A program made the position numbers and the translations under genes. Under the pieces are notes generated by a model. That model was not told where the DNA came from, did no database searches, and saw only the letters and a program-made list of their open reading frames with translations. Positions 1 to 13,129 of a stretch of 63,109 bases of DNA are shown piece by piece. Origin of the DNA: Lojkania enalia (Eukaryota; Ascomycota; Dothideomycetes; Pleosporales). Numbering within the stretch: position 1 is the stretch's first letter; every line of letters starts with the position of its first letter. The stretch spans positions 2,183-65,291 of the forward strand of contig ML986815.1 of assembly GCA_010094045.1 (NCBI GenBank), in the 5' to 3' direction.

Positions 1-1510
1 AGATATATATATAGCTACTCTAGCAGTACGAGTATTCTAATTTCTAGTCGCTCTAGTAGTAGCTTTTAGACTATACGCCTATTAATATAATATTACCAAC
101 GCTTTCTTAAATATACTACTAGATAGACTAATATACGCCTATACGCTAGAAGGATTTATATAGAAGCTAGGTAAGCTACTAGAGATAAGAAAAGCTCTCT
201 ATAGCCTAAGAGATGCTCCTCTACTCTAGTATAAGTACCTTAAGAGCTCGCTGCTTAAGCTAGAACTACAGCTAATCTAGAAGGTCCTATATCTATTTAG
301 AAGTAAAAGCTTAATAGTATTCTTCTATATTAATAATATAGTTGTTCTAGTCTACCTAAACTACTTTACTATATATTAGTAATTCGAAGCAGGCTTAAAA
401 TCGTAGTACGAGCTACGCTTACTTAGATAGCTTAGGTAGTTCTTAGGAATTAGAATAGTCTGAGACTAGAATACAGGCAGAATCTAGCTTAGTTAAGACT
501 CGTTTATTAATAAGATTGCAGCTAAGTATAGACTATAGAAGTAGGGGTAGAGAAGCTATCCTGTAGTACCTCTAGTTGATAACTACCTAGTATTAAGTAT
601 AGAAGAGCTAAACTATTAGAGAACTAGATATTATTAGTAGCTAGTTAGATTCCTAAGATATCTAGCAGTCTATACGCGCCTAGATATCTTAAAAGCTTAT
701 TTAGTTCTAGTAACCTATCTTAAGAATTTAAGATAGAGTTATATTCGAGTAGTAGAGCACGTCTAGAGATATATAATTAGTACGAGAGGGCTAGGCTTAT
801 AAGTATCTAGACTAGATTAGAAAAATATAACCTACTTTAGTAATAAGCGCGAGCTACTATTTTATAAAGTATTAGACGTAGTATTTACAGATAATTAGGA
901 GACGCGCTGCAGCTTATAGGGCTACCTATTTAAATTCTATAGCCTACCTATCAACTAGAAAGTAATAATATAGCGCTCAGTTACTAAGTCGACGACTAAA
1001 GCTAAGCTGCTAGCTTTATCTATAGCAGGCAGCAAGCTATAATAGTAGACTAGGGTCTTTAATTACGTAGGGTTTAGTATAGAGATAGTCCCTACGCTAT
1101 TTTATAATAATTAGTAGATAGTAAGTATTACTACTAAAGCAGTAGATAGACTATAAACTAGGTTACGTTATATAGATACTTATCAGATGTAGATTCGACA
1201 AGAAGTTAAAGTAGAAAGGTTATAGGTTAGCTGGAAGCTAACAAACTAGATGCTAGTAGACGGTCTTACTAAGGCACTGCCTAAGTAGAAGTACCTTACC
1301 TTTTTAAAGCAGCTCGGTCTTATAGAGGTATTTAGACTAGTTGACTAGAAGGCAGCTTTACTATTTACTGTAGCTGGGGGGGTATATTATAGCTAAGCTA
1401 TTTATAGTTAGCTTCTTAGCAGGTCCAGGGATATATATATAGTATATCTCGCATTTCTAGTTAATAGACGCAGTTTTTCCAATCCTTATTAGAGCTAGCC
1501 AGCTCTAATA
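1..1510 (+). mobile_element. Element A: RIP-mutated Ty1/copia, 3' part (RT, RNase H, 3' LTR)
   Basis: Plus-strand copia polyprotein remnant that runs in from the left edge. With TAA/TAG stops read as former CAA/CAG/TGG codons, one frame shows the RT catalytic region as FYINNIVVLVY (YVDD degraded), an RNase H start close to FTDNQETR, then DNQQTV and a C-terminal LVDGLTKALPKQKY near 1260-1290, which is the copia RNase H tail. A purine run (about 1373-1382) acts as the polypurine tract directly before the 3' LTR. The coding frame is destroyed by stops, so it is inactive. It sits inside element B, whose RT resumes in opposite orientation right after the LTR. The 5' half lies outside the window. 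Confidence 0.85.
1385..1510 (+). repeat. 3' LTR of copia element A (126 bp)
   Basis: Begins TATTATAGC (a RIP form of TGTTATAGC) right after the G-rich polypurine tract and ends CTCTAATA. Its reverse complement matches 10892-11016, the 5' LTR of element B, so A and B belong to one family in opposite orientation. Confidence 0.8.
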
Positions 1511-2092
1511 TATCTCCCTAGTCCTACTATAAGTCTTCTCTAATAACTAGCCTAGCTTTAAACTTATATAGATATCTATCCTCATCGAATTTATATATAA
1601 ATACCTATATTAATAGTAGAAGCTTAATCTCTAGCTATATATTAGCTCTAGTTTCTATTATATAAACTAGATAGCCCTTACTGTAGTAGCTCTAAAGCTC
1701 TACTACTACTACTTTCTTAAATTCGATTCTAAATAGATACCTCTTAAACTACTTCTATTACTTTAGTAGAAGTAGCAGCTAATCTCTATATAGACTAATC
1801 CTGGGCTAATTAGCTAGTATATTACTACTTATCTTCTATTATAACGCTTCTATAAACGTTATATAGTATATATAGGGTATTTTATAAGTTCTAGTCTCCG
1901 TAATATTTCTAGTATTAAGCTAACCAATAATTTTGTCGCGTCTATTCGCATTATTTAATTATCGGTCTAAAGCTTCTACTTCTAGCTTAATCTAATACCA
2001 GCCCTTAGAGAGGCTAGTTATTACCTCTAGATACTTATCGCGATTGTCTTAACTATACGGTTTTAGGGTATCTTCTAGCGTTATAATACTAC

Positions 2093-2228
2093 TATTATAA
2101 GGGGATACGAGAGATAATAAGGAAGAAGGTTAATTATAGGAGCTATATAAGCTGCTTAAGCTATATAGAACTATACTAGTAGATTATATAACTAGACACG
2201 TGACTAAATACTAGGAAGGCTTATAATA
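2093..2228 (-). repeat. 3' LTR of element C (136 bp)
   Basis: Directly repeated at 7708-7843, with differences of the C-to-T or G-to-A kind. Its outer edge carries the target-site duplication ACTAC. Confidence 0.87.
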
Positions 2229-5200
2229 TACCCCTCTATCTTGTAGAGTAACGGAAAGATGCTGATAACAAGCGTGTCTAGGTCTATACCTGAATAGGAA
2301 ATCTATAATAGAAAGCTAGTATTAAAACTACTATAGATACTAGAAATACTAGTTAATAGTATATAGGTCTTCTAGAGCTAGATAAGCTAGGTAGTAAGCC
2401 TATAAGAGATATCTTCAAGCCTAAGTTGCTTGACGAAACTCTTATATTTCTATTAGGGTAGTATTTTAGTAAGGCTGTTAGCAGGTATATAGCTAGTAGG
2501 CGTCTATTTAACTAGTATACTACCTGTTTAAACAGTCTAGTAAATCTAATAGTAATATATATTAATATACTTAAGTTTTAACTATAGGTAATTATTATCT
2601 TTTATAACTATATCTACTATTTAATTATTATTATAGTAGATAGCTAGCGTACTATTTAATATAAATTGTAGGTTCGTAAATAGCTGTTTCTACTAGATTA
2701 GGTCTAAGGCTGCTTAGGATAGAATATAGAGCTCTACCTCTATCGTTAATTTCGTAACTATATATTATTTAATAGCCTTCTAGTCTATAGATAGGCTATA
2801 GAGCTTAAATAGGAAACTATTTAAACTAGCTATTATTACTAGATTATCTATATATACTGCATTAGAAATTCTATAGAATATAGGCTCTAATTATTCTATT
2901 ACTAGATTACTAGAAGAGCTGCTACTTAAACTATTAGCTTAATCCTATATAGAGCTCTAGGCTAAGCTAATACTAGGGCTAGTAACTAAGCTGCCTGTAG
3001 TCCTAGCTCTAACCTTTATAGCTAAGTTTTTCGTGCTAATTAGGTAGCGCTAGTAGTATATAACTTCTGTAAGCGCTTTCTAACTAGGGTTCTAATTTAC
3101 TTATACTAGTACTAAATATACTCGCGCGATATCTAAACAAGTTACTACTAAAATAAACGCTAGATACTCTACTAGCTACTAGTAGTAGTAGCGCTGTTAT
3201 TTATTAACAGGCTCCTCTATAGGCGTAAGGTAGTTAGTAGTAGTAGGTGTAGCTAGGTAGGTATTGCTATATAGACTAAATTTGGCTGCTATCTTATTAA
3301 TATAGGAATCCTATAGTAGCTAGGTAGTATCTACTACTAGGTCTCGTACTATTCGTATACTTAGAAACTAGATAAGCTATTCTATAAATTTAATTTTATA
3401 TATAGCGTAGAGCTGCTTCTTAAATATATAATAGATATCTAGGCGGCTAGAGTATATAAGTACTATTATATTATCTATATAGAAGAAGATAATTAGGCTA
3501 TTATTTATAAATAGATATAGTATACTAGAAACTTAATATAATCCTAATCTTACTAGTATAGATTTCAGCTTATTATACTAGAGTAGTAGAGCTTCTCTCA
3601 GCCCGTAGAGTGCTCGCTCTAGTAGTAATAGCTTCTTATACTTATATTGGAATCCCTCTAGCGTATAGTAGTAGAGCTTCCTAAGAACTCTAGCATTTAG
3701 GAAGGCGTTCGTGGTATTATATTAGAATATTAGTAGGTTAAACTATGTAGCTAGAGCTATAAAAGCTCTAAATATTCGAGCAGCTAATATAGCTATATAA
3801 GTCTCGCTGTATTATACCTGTAGATCCCCTCGTATAATAATACGCGCTTTCGCTCGTTCTAGGTAGCTATCCTAATCGAATTTATATGTATATACCTATA
3901 TAAGTAGAAGTATCTTAGTATTAATACTATATACTAGCGTAGGTATCTTTTTAAAACAGCCTTTTCTCTAGCAGTTATTTATCTCTAGTCTTATTACTAC
4001 CTAGAAGAGGTTAGCGTATAGATACTTGCTAACGCTTTTAAATCGCTTTAGTAGATTAAGAAGCTGGTCTCTATAAATCCTAGCGTTTCTAGCTGATTGT
4101 AGACTCGTTAGAATGCTCGATTTCATACTAGCTGAGCTGCTAGTAGAGCTGCTAGTAGAGCTTCTAGTAGAGCTTCTAGCTAGATCTCTAGTAGAGCTAG
4201 CAGCTGCTGTAAAGACTCTATAATATATAGCTATTATAGTCGAATCTCGGATATTTCCTCTATCTATTAAATAGTTAACTAGCGTATACGTTCTCCTAGT
4301 ATTAATAATATTTAAATCGTCTATATTAGGATTTCTAGCTTATAGAGTATTATTATTATAACGATCTAGTAGGTAGCTAGGGATTTTATATACGTATCTA
4401 GTAGAACTAGCTAGATTTAGTTTAGCTAATTAAGCTATTAATATATATATAGTATCTGCATCAGTCTAAGTATCTATATTAAGCTATGTATCTATATTAG
4501 ACTGAGTATTTATATTAGTCTCTAGTATAGAGCGTAAACTTTATATAGGGTCTATACTAGTCCTAGTTAACTAAGCTGGTATAGATAGGTAGTCGAAATC
4601 CTTTTATAGCTGAGAGAGCTAGTAATTATTATTATATATAGTATCTAGCTTAGTAGTCTACTTAGTATTTAATCTAGTATATTCCTATATATAGCGCTGC
4701 TATTAATCTATTATATAGAGATTGTTAATTAATATAGGGTTCTATACGGATCCTAGGTCTAGCAGGTTAAACTCTTCTTCTACTATAAGCTCTACCTACT
4801 TACTAGCCTTAAGGTCTCTTTAATAGCTCCTCTACTAGTCGAATATAACGTCTCTAGTCCTAATTATATATTAACGTTTTGGGATCTATATATAAAAAAT
4901 ATTGGTAGAGTTATATCCTAGTAGGTATTCTATATAAACTCTAGTTTCTATCTTATCCGCAGTTTTAATATCTCGCCTATAGACGTAGGCGTAGCAGTCT
5001 ACTAGCGCGTAGTAAGCTATATTAGGCTTCCTGCTATATATAATCTTATATAGTATTTTCTAGTCTAGCCTCTATACAGGCGTTATATTAAGTAGGTAAG
5101 CTAACGTAACTACTACCTTATTTGTAAGAGACTTAGGTAGACTAGTTTCTATATAAATAGAACGTAATCTCTGTATAATAGTTTTACTAGCTACTTTTTA

Positions 5201-7694
5201 TAGATTCTTCTACTCGTCTATATACGCAGTAGTTGTCTTATATTTAATACCTATCGTCTGCAGTTACTCTATAAGGTATAGCTCTAGTTCTTGTTTATTG
5301 TTAGATCGTACGACTATTATATAGTATATATAGCTAAATTGATATTAAATCTTCTTAATTATAGAGAATAGCGTAGGAATTAGTATAGTTCTCTTACGTA
5401 AGGGTAGGTAGATAACTTTATACTATCCTAAGTATTAACAGACTACGTGTAGTATATATTTATTACTATTATAACACCTCTCTTCTAGTAGAACTAGGTA
5501 CGTTAGATCTATTACAATCTTATAGAAAGGATATATAGCAACTAACTCAGGTATATATCTAAATATCTACTTTAATATCTATATTTTAACGCAGATCTTA
5601 TAAAGTTTTAAAACTCTAAACTATCTATCTTCTACTAGCTTAAAACCTTCTATAGCTAGTTTTAGATAGGCTATTACGTCTACGCTTAGATAAGCCTATA
5701 TTAAATAAGTTTAATTAAGTGTAGTAACTAGGTTAGGTTTTAGTACTCTACTAGGCTGATACTTAATATAAGGATTAGAGTACTACGCGAGGTACTGCGC
5801 GAGGTATTATATCGATTTTTAAATAGGATTCTGTATAGAGCTCTATATAGAATTCTATATAGAACTTTATATAGGATCCTGTATATACTACTCTATAGGC
5901 TAACTAGAAGCTCTATGCGTATTCTGCTAAGTAGGCTGGCTGGCAGCTCTAGTAGTAGCTATAGCACTCGGTTTATGAGTAGATATCTAAGCAGGTATTT
6001 TAGAATCTATAAACTAGTATCTCTTATAATATTCTAGATAATATAAGATATTTGTTAGCGTCTACTTATATAAATAGTTCTTTCTAGAGTTGAAATGTAC
6101 GTTAGAATCTCTATAGGATAACAGGCCGAATATATTAGTAAAAAAGCTAGGTATATAGGCTATATCTCTAATCGTTAAATATCGCCTACCTACTAGCGTA
6201 CTAATAGAGACTATATACGTTCCCCATTCTCTAATCTATAGAGAAGTCGCTCCAGCTAGTATAGCTTCCTAAGCTATAGCTATTCGAGTAGTACGCTAGC
6301 TCTATTACTTCGTGTTATATATATAGATATTTAAACTAGGATCTATAATCTAACAATTTATATACGTCTATACCTAGCTTGTACTATAGACTTTATAGCT
6401 AATTATAAAGCTTAAATAAATAGGTTTATTAAAATCTACTATTTAATCTAGCGTAGGTATAGGTTTTTAAGTAGGAGTAGTAATAGTAGTAGCGCTAGTA
6501 GGAGTACTCGCAGTATTCTACTTATTAATCTTCTCCTCAGCCTATTTAAAACGCCTAGCATAGTATAGATCCTTTCTTCTCTTCTCTACTTTAACTATAA
6601 TAGCTAGATTCTTCTATATATGCGTAATAGCTAGATTTAGGTATATATACTTAGGATAGAAATAACAAAATCCACATATATATATTAGCACCTATTTTCT
6701 CTTATAGGCTAATCCTAATATCTCTCCTAATATACCTCGTAATATATCTCCTAATATATCTCCTAATACATCTCCTAATACACATCCTAGTATAGGAGCT
6801 CGAGCTGGTATAGCTTCTAGCGTAGAAGCTAGCGTATAAACTCTACCTAGTACTAATTTAAATTGCTAATTAATACTAAATACTCTATATAATCTATTAT
6901 ATATACTAGTAGTACGTTTAGCTCTATAGAATCTCCTAAATTAAGCAACTAGCTTAGCAACTATAGATATAGTCTAATCCCCCCTATTAATATCTCTTAA
7001 CAGCTCTTTCAGCTCTCTAGTCGCCTAAGACTTACTAATAAACTTAAGAGCGTATAGTAGATCCTCTTATAGTCTCCTATATTAAGCTTTAAATACTACT
7101 ATCTCTTACATCTGTTTAATTATATAAATCTAGTTGTCTAGCTATACCTCTAGACCTTTTAATCTAGTCCTATTCTTCAGGTTCTTATAATAGCTAATAA
7201 GCTGATTTCGTTGTATAGGATTTAAAGAAGCCAGTTAAGCTTTTAGCTTTATAAGGTACGTATAGACTGTATTAGCTAAGGATACTATATAGATTAGACG
7301 GCTATTAATAGTCTGTACGATTTCCTTTCGTATGTTATATAGGGACCTTATTATCCTACTCTATTCCTTGTATTTCTACTCCCAATCAGCTAGTTATAGC
7401 TGGTAGATACTGCGTTCTTCAGCTGATCTAATATCTGCTGGTAGACTAGGCCTCTCTAGTTTACTGGGTATTATTAGCGGCGTTAAGCTTAATAGATCGC
7501 AATATTACTAGACTTTAGAATCCGCCTTAACTTTCAGCTGCGCTAGCTATAGATTCTAGTCTTCTAACTTACTAAGGATAATTACAGCGCGTATATAGCG
7601 TCTATTCTAATCTAGACTTATTATAAGTACTAGAATAGGTAGCTTTTATATTATAGTTAAATCTTCTTATTAATAGGTTGCGGCGGTAAGCAAT

Positions 7695-7707
7695 CCGGGC
7701 TTATAAC
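7695..7707 (-). other. Primer binding site of element C (half initiator tRNA-Met type)
   Basis: The minus strand reads GTTATAAGCCCGG immediately inside the 5' LTR. Before RIP this would be GTTATGAGCCCGG, complementary to the anticodon arm (CTCAUAAC) of initiator tRNA-Met. The same 13-mer lies inside the 5' LTR of element G. Confidence 0.7.
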
Positions 7708-7843
7708 TATCATAAAGGGATGCGAGAGATAATAAGGAAGAAGGTTAATTATAGGAGCTATATAAGCTGCCTAAGCTATATAGAACTATACTAGCAGATT
7801 ATATAACTAGATACGTGACTGAGTACTAGGAAGGCTCGTGATA
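7708..7843 (-). repeat. 5' LTR of element C (136 bp)
   Basis: Partner of 2093-2228. On the minus strand it begins TATCACGAGCC and ends TATGATA, degraded from TG...CA. ACTAC follows at 7844-7848. Confidence 0.87.
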
Positions 7844-10800
7844 ACTACTAACTATTAGATACTCTACTCTAGCCGGCTTACTTAATTATTACTAACCTAG
7901 CTTCTACTTAAGCTACTATTTAATCTACTACTTAAGCTTATTATCTAGTATCTCCTTGCATAATTGAGGAGTTAATTAATCTAGTATCTATTTAAACTCT
8001 ATATTATTCAGCTTACAACTCTTCTTAATATTAAGTATTACGGCTACTAAACGTAGCGTCTACTTGTCTAAAAAGATAAGATTTTCATATAATTCTACAG
8101 GTAGTAGGATAATATCTCTAGTTCTAATAATTCTATCTAGCTCTAGTATCTAGATATAATAGATATTTATAGAATTATATCCTATAAAGCGTCTAATTAA
8201 TATATAAGATTATAACTTCTCTTTCTAGTATAGGTAATAATTTAAGATATATACCTTAGCTTCTAATATACTAAGATAAACTACTAACAGTCTAGTTTCG
8301 CGTACTATCTTATATAGAATATACTAGTTTAAAGCTTCAGTCGGCGTATAATTAAAGAGATAGACTGCTAAAAATAGACACTTATTTAATACCTCTATTA
8401 GTAGCCCTACGTCTATCTTTATAACTCTTTCCTATATAACTAGTAACTACCCTACTCTCTCTATTAGACTATTCTACTCCTTAGTATACTCCACTTATAG
8501 TTCTACTAAGATTTCTAGGTTCTTAAAGATATTAAGCATCTTAGAATATCCGCGCTTACTATTAAGCCTAACAGCTTTAACCTACGCGTTAAACTAAGTT
8601 TTAAGCTTAACTAGTAATTTCTATACTATACGTTATAACTTTATTATATTCTTATTTAGTATGTAGCAGGCCTTATACTACCTACTATACTAGTAGACTA
8701 TATAGAATATCTAAAGGTCTCTATTATAGTAGTACTCTAACTAATCGTATATTTAGACTAAATCTATCTCTAGTCTCTCGAATAGTCTCTAGGCTGGTTT
8801 TTAAGAAGCTCTCCTACTTACTATCTTATAAAGCTTAAACTAGATATAGATAGTATATTCTATCTACTTTAGAGCTTAATTTCTCTACTACTACTACTTA
8901 ATCAACTTAAGCCTATTAATATAAGCAGGTAGATAAGTAACTACCTTCTAGCTAGTATAGCTAAATACCCTATAAGTTTATACGGGTATAAGTTCTAGCT
9001 GCTTATAAGCTGTATAGAAAGGCCTTAATCTATATTATACTATATATACTAATAGAGATAGTTATATACTATCCTCTATATCTATTAGCTAATACCCGAA
9101 CGTACGCCTAAGATAGTATATAATATTCGACGGATCTATCTAATATAGATAGTCTCGTCCTAAGTTAAAATAGATCCCTACTATACTATAGTATAAAAGA
9201 CTAACTATACTTATAAATATCTCTAAGATATATACTACGTATAAGAGTAGGATAGTCTTAATTCTAGTAGATATCTATATCTACAGCTAGACTTCTTCCT
9301 ATTTTTAAATTAGTAGCAGCTGTCCCCCTATATATATATAGTCTTCTAGTCCAGGCTACTATATTATTCTCTAGCTATAAGACTTGCTATTAGTAATATA
9401 GGTATTTAAGCTAGGGTTTATAATCTATCTATTAAGCAGCGATAGCTAATACTAATACTATTTAGCCTATATAGCTCTAAGCTATAGAGCTAAAGCTGCT
9501 ATAGATTTTACTAATCGATTTAGGTTTAGAGCTGCTATTACAGCTAGTCCTAATAGTTAACACCTATTATCCTATCTTTTTATTATACTTAATACTAGCG
9601 CTAAAACTATTGTAGAGCCTATAAAGCCTATTAATACTACTAGTTACTTCTTAGTATTATAGAATACCTTTAACCTAGAAGATCTTAATATTCTAAGCTT
9701 CTAGAATTTCTACTTAATATCTTAATCTAACTACTAGCCTAATAGATGCAGCGCTAAATTAATATATAAATATTACTTAAATTTATAACTATCTTTATAG
9801 AGGTAGACTATCTATCTTAATTACTAAGATTTCTAGCTGCTATTAGTCTACTACGACTACTATAGTTACTATAGTACGATACTAAGCGTCGCGAACGTTT
9901 CTAGCTCTAATATAACTAGTCTAGTACGACGATAGTATAATACATACTACGCTACTAGGTCTAAAATACTTATATATAGCCTATTATCTACTTTAAACTT
10001 AATAAGTAGTAATAGCTTATTTACTATCTAACTATCGTCTAAGCTCTTAACTGCGAGAATAAAGTCCTACTAAGCTCGATTCCCCTATACTTCTAGTATA
10101 CTCGCTAGGCTTATAACGCGTGTTGTTTCAAGCTAATCCTTAAACTAAGTATCTAGGTTCCTCTTTCTTAGTTGTATCTTAAGCGTCTAGTATTAAGCCT
10201 GTAGCTATATACTGCGCTTAGCTTTACTTAGATAAAAATACTTCTTAAGAGTCTATAGTTAATTATATATAGTCTTACAGTCTATAATTAAATAGATATA
10301 TTAAACTACTATCGTCCTCGATATCTCCTACGTGAATTCCCTAAGAGTCTTCTCTTTCTACAGCTACTGCGCCTTGCTATAGCTGTACGTTCTATATTAG
10401 GCTTTATATCTTACTAATTCTTAATTAGTTAGATCTATAATATCTACTTCAGCATCTACTACCTTAATATTACTATCTATCCTATAGAAATCTCCGAACT
10501 ACTTCTTAATCAGCTTCTTAGCGTCTAGTTAAAGGACTAGCTCCTTACTAAAGTCTAGGTCTACGTATTTCTAGAGCTAGTTCTAATCCGCGCTGTCCTT
10601 CTGTAGAAATAGCTACTACATCTAGTACTCTAGCTTATTAAGAATAACCGTAGGCTTAGTAATAAGTAGGTCTAATTCTATTATCTTTTTAATATACTAT
10701 ATCGCGTTAATCTATTAAGATCTCTACTATAACTAGTTCTAAGCTCTCTAGCTTCCTAGCTAGCCTAGTAACGTTAAGGTAACTAAGGTCTTAATAAATA

Positions 10801-10891
10801 AGATATAATTAACTAACTAAGCTTATATTAATTAGTTCTAGTCTATCTATATGGAATATAATAGTAGTTAAAGAGCTTCTAGGCTTATAAC

Positions 10892-11016
10892 TATTAGAGC
10901 TAGCTAGCTCTAATAAGGATTAGAAAACTATATCTATTAACTAGAAATGCGAGATATACTATATATATATCTCTAGACCTACTAAAGAGCTAACTGTAAA
11001 TAGCTTAACTATAATA
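10892..11016 (-). repeat. 5' LTR of element B (125 bp) with adjoining primer binding site
   Basis: Reverse complement of the element A LTR. Directly inside it (10881-10891) the minus strand reads GTTATAAGCCT, matching after RIP the complement of the initiator tRNA-Met anticodon arm, the half-tRNA primer used by several copia elements. The five bases outside (11017-11021, ATATC) would be the target-site duplication; the partner copy is off the window. Confidence 0.75.
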
Positions 11017-12046
11017 ATATCTAATTAGTACGAAGTATTTAATAATTATAGTAACAGCTAATAATATATAAAATACCTCTACTATTAGTTAGAATAGTAA
11101 TACTAATTATATTAATCCTATAGAACAATTACTATTCTATAGTATATTTAATACAGCCTTTAGTAATAATTCTAATACTTATTAAAGTTTTTACAGCTAT
11201 ATATTTTAACTTTTTAGGATACTAATCGATTAGAAAGCTTCAATTTAGCGTACGGCTATAAAATTAACTACTAAAGCAGAATTATTAGGACTATTAGTTA
11301 CCGGATTAGAAATAGAATAGTAGTAGAAGGCCTTTACCTTACTACGCTTCTATATTAACGCGTAACTAGTACTACTTTATAATAATTAACAAATAGTAGA
11401 TATTGTAAATAAACTATCTAAGCGCTTTAATACTAAATTTTACTATATAGATATATACTAGTACTAGCTACGTTAAGAAGTAGTAGAGTAGAAACTTACA
11501 ATTAGTTAGCAACTAATAAATCTAATACTAGCTAATAGCTTTATAAAAGTTCTACAACTATAATAATACTAAAAGTTTATTAAGCAACTAAAAATAGAAG
11601 ATATTTTAACTAGAATCGAATCTTAAGAATTCCTATTAGCTAAATAAATCGACTACTAATAAGAATCTTAGAGGGTAATAAAAAATTGATTATAACTTAC
11701 TCTATATTATATTAAATTGATATTTCTACAAGCGTACTTAGCTCTACTACTAGTTACTCTATATAATTTACCTCTTTTAGTATAGTATCTACCTTTATTT
11801 TTTCGACACAGCTTCTCCTTCGCAGTTAAAGCTAGGGGGGTATATTATAGGGATTTTTGGCTAGTCTGCCGAGCTGTATCAGATATCGATGTATAATATC
11901 ACGTACGATATTACGCCAGATATCATACTAGATATTAGCTAATATACCCCTTTTTTATGTACATAAATATAGCCCGCTGGCTATCTTCAATTAACTAGTT
12001 TAGCTCCTTATCTCCCTCCCTGAAATAAGATTCGCCTCTTACTATA
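11017..12046 (+). mobile_element. Element D: RIP-mutated Ty1/copia, 3' end (RNase H and 3' LTR)
   Basis: Plus-strand copia remnant of the same family as element G: 11022-11660 aligns base for base with about 50690-51330, apart from RIP-type changes. The RNase H tail (region ending with the copia ADGFTK motif, near 11520-11545) is followed by a polypurine tract at about 11833-11840 and a 204-bp LTR. The 5' part is cut off by element B and the window edge. D inserted into a hAT transposon whose coding sequence resumes after 12046. Confidence 0.82.
11843..12046 (+). repeat. 3' LTR of element D (204 bp)
   Basis: One of four copies of the same LTR in the window (others 31694-31897, 52964-53167, 57129-57332), all exactly 204 bp by my count. 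It starts TATTATAGGG (RIP form of TGTCATGGGG) and ends TTACTATA. Confidence 0.88.
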
Positions 12047-13107
12047 AAGATAACTACTCTCTCCGGGGTATAGGACTACTAGGAAAGATATATAAGGTAT
12101 TAGTTTCTATACGATTCTTAAACAAATAGTATTAAGTCTTCTTTAAATAGGCTAGAAAGATAATACTAATAGATAACAATATACGTTAGAATTCGTGGTT
12201 TCTTATATATTCTATTACTATTAAACCCGTATTTAAGAAGGTAATACAGAGATATTAAGAGCAGTATTATAAGGAGTTCGAAGATAAGGATATTCTTACG
12301 CTAGGAGATTGGGAAATATTAAAGAATATAGTGGATTTTCTTTAGCCCTTCTACCGAGTTATAAAGAAGACTGAGGGGGATTATATAACTCTTAATAAGG
12401 TCCTTCAGATAATAGACTTTCTTATTACTTATTACACTCAGTCAAAGGAGAAATACGCTAGCTCACCGAAGCTCCAGAACTGTATTATGACAAGCTGGTA
12501 TATGTTTGATAAGTACTACGCTCTCATAGCAGATGTTGCTGCCTACGCTGCTGCTCTTCTACTTGCCCCTCATCGCCGTCTTGCATATCTCAAGAGAAAA
12601 TGGAAACTAAAATGGAGGCAAGAAGTAGTGGTGAAGGCTGAGGCTCTATAGGAAGAGAGATATAAGGATAAGCAATCTGCAGAGCTACCTATTATCGATA
12701 CCAACGATGAAGAACCGGACGCATACGACTTGTGGGAAAGGGAGGATATGCAACAAGCTCTCTTAAAGGACGAATTTCGTCGCTTCATTAAGGGCGACCC
12801 GCTGCCGGCTCTTGACCCAGGGACTACGGCTCTTGACTGGCGGCTGGATCCAAAAAGGGCTCTAATTTACCCTTCTCTTACACGTATAGCAATTGATATA
12901 TTATCTATACGACCTATGTCGGCTGAGCCTGAGAGAGTGTTCTCAGCAGCTCGAAGAACTATTTCTTTCTCAAGGTTCAAGCTTGGTGCAGAGCTAATTG
13001 AGCGCGGAGAGTGTTTAAAGTCGTGAGCAAAGAGTGGGATTATTAGTGAGTTGCGGGCAGAGCTTCTAGAGGAGAAAGAAGAGGAAGAAGCATCCGAAAA
13101 TATATAA
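12047..13107 (+). pseudogene. hAT-family transposase, 3' part, broken
   Basis: One continuous reading frame, interrupted only by stops at 12187 (TAG), 12343 (TAG), 12649 (TAG) and 13024 (TGA), ends at TAA 13105-13107. Each stop is one C-to-T or G-to-A change from Gln or Trp. The first falls in R-W-N-S-W-F, a conserved hAT motif, and the last in ECLKSW near the C terminus. The C-terminal dimerisation region is clear at about 12895-13023, with MSAEPERVFSAARR and SRFKLGAELIERGECLKS. The 5' half is missing because element D inserted. RIP is dense up to about 12400 and sparse after that. Hydrophilic Glu-rich tail. It cannot make active transposase. Confidence 0.85.
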
Positions 13108-13129
13108 TAGGTGAGATTCGGCACTCCTT

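Larger units (their letters stand above)
2093..7843 (-). mobile_element. Element C: complete but RIP-inactivated Ty1/copia (5.75 kb)
   Basis: Both 136-bp LTRs are present (2093-2228 and 7708-7843), flanked by a perfect 5-bp target-site duplication ACTAC (2088-2092 and 7844-7848). On the minus strand the order is 5' LTR, primer binding site, gag-pol, polypurine tract (complement of about 2230-2238), 3' LTR. RT is recognisable near 3810-3925, reading YKFD.DSYLERAKARIIIRGD with stops at former Gln/Trp codons, which matches copia RT. Every frame is full of TAA/TAG, so it cannot encode protein. It is inserted in the RT part of element B, which makes it younger than B. Confidence 0.88.
1511..11016 (-). 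mobile_element. Element B: RIP-mutated Ty1/copia on the minus strand, split by element C
   Basis: Two segments, 1511-2092 and 7844-11016, are separated by element C. On the minus strand the 5' LTR lies at the right (10892-11016) and the start of RT at the left: around 1555-1625 it reads YKFDEDRYLYKFKA, the copia RT entry motif (family form YKFDEDGYL.K.KARLV). The remaining RT and RNase H are not in the window because element A inserted here. The part at 7844-10880 should hold gag, protease and integrase, but mutation makes domain borders unclear. Element B itself inserted into element D: D's RNase H sequence resumes directly right of the LTR. Confidence 0.7.

Noticed and set aside
12867..13124. 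Minus-strand open frame over the hAT end
   Set aside because: Antisense shadow of the transposase C-terminal domain.
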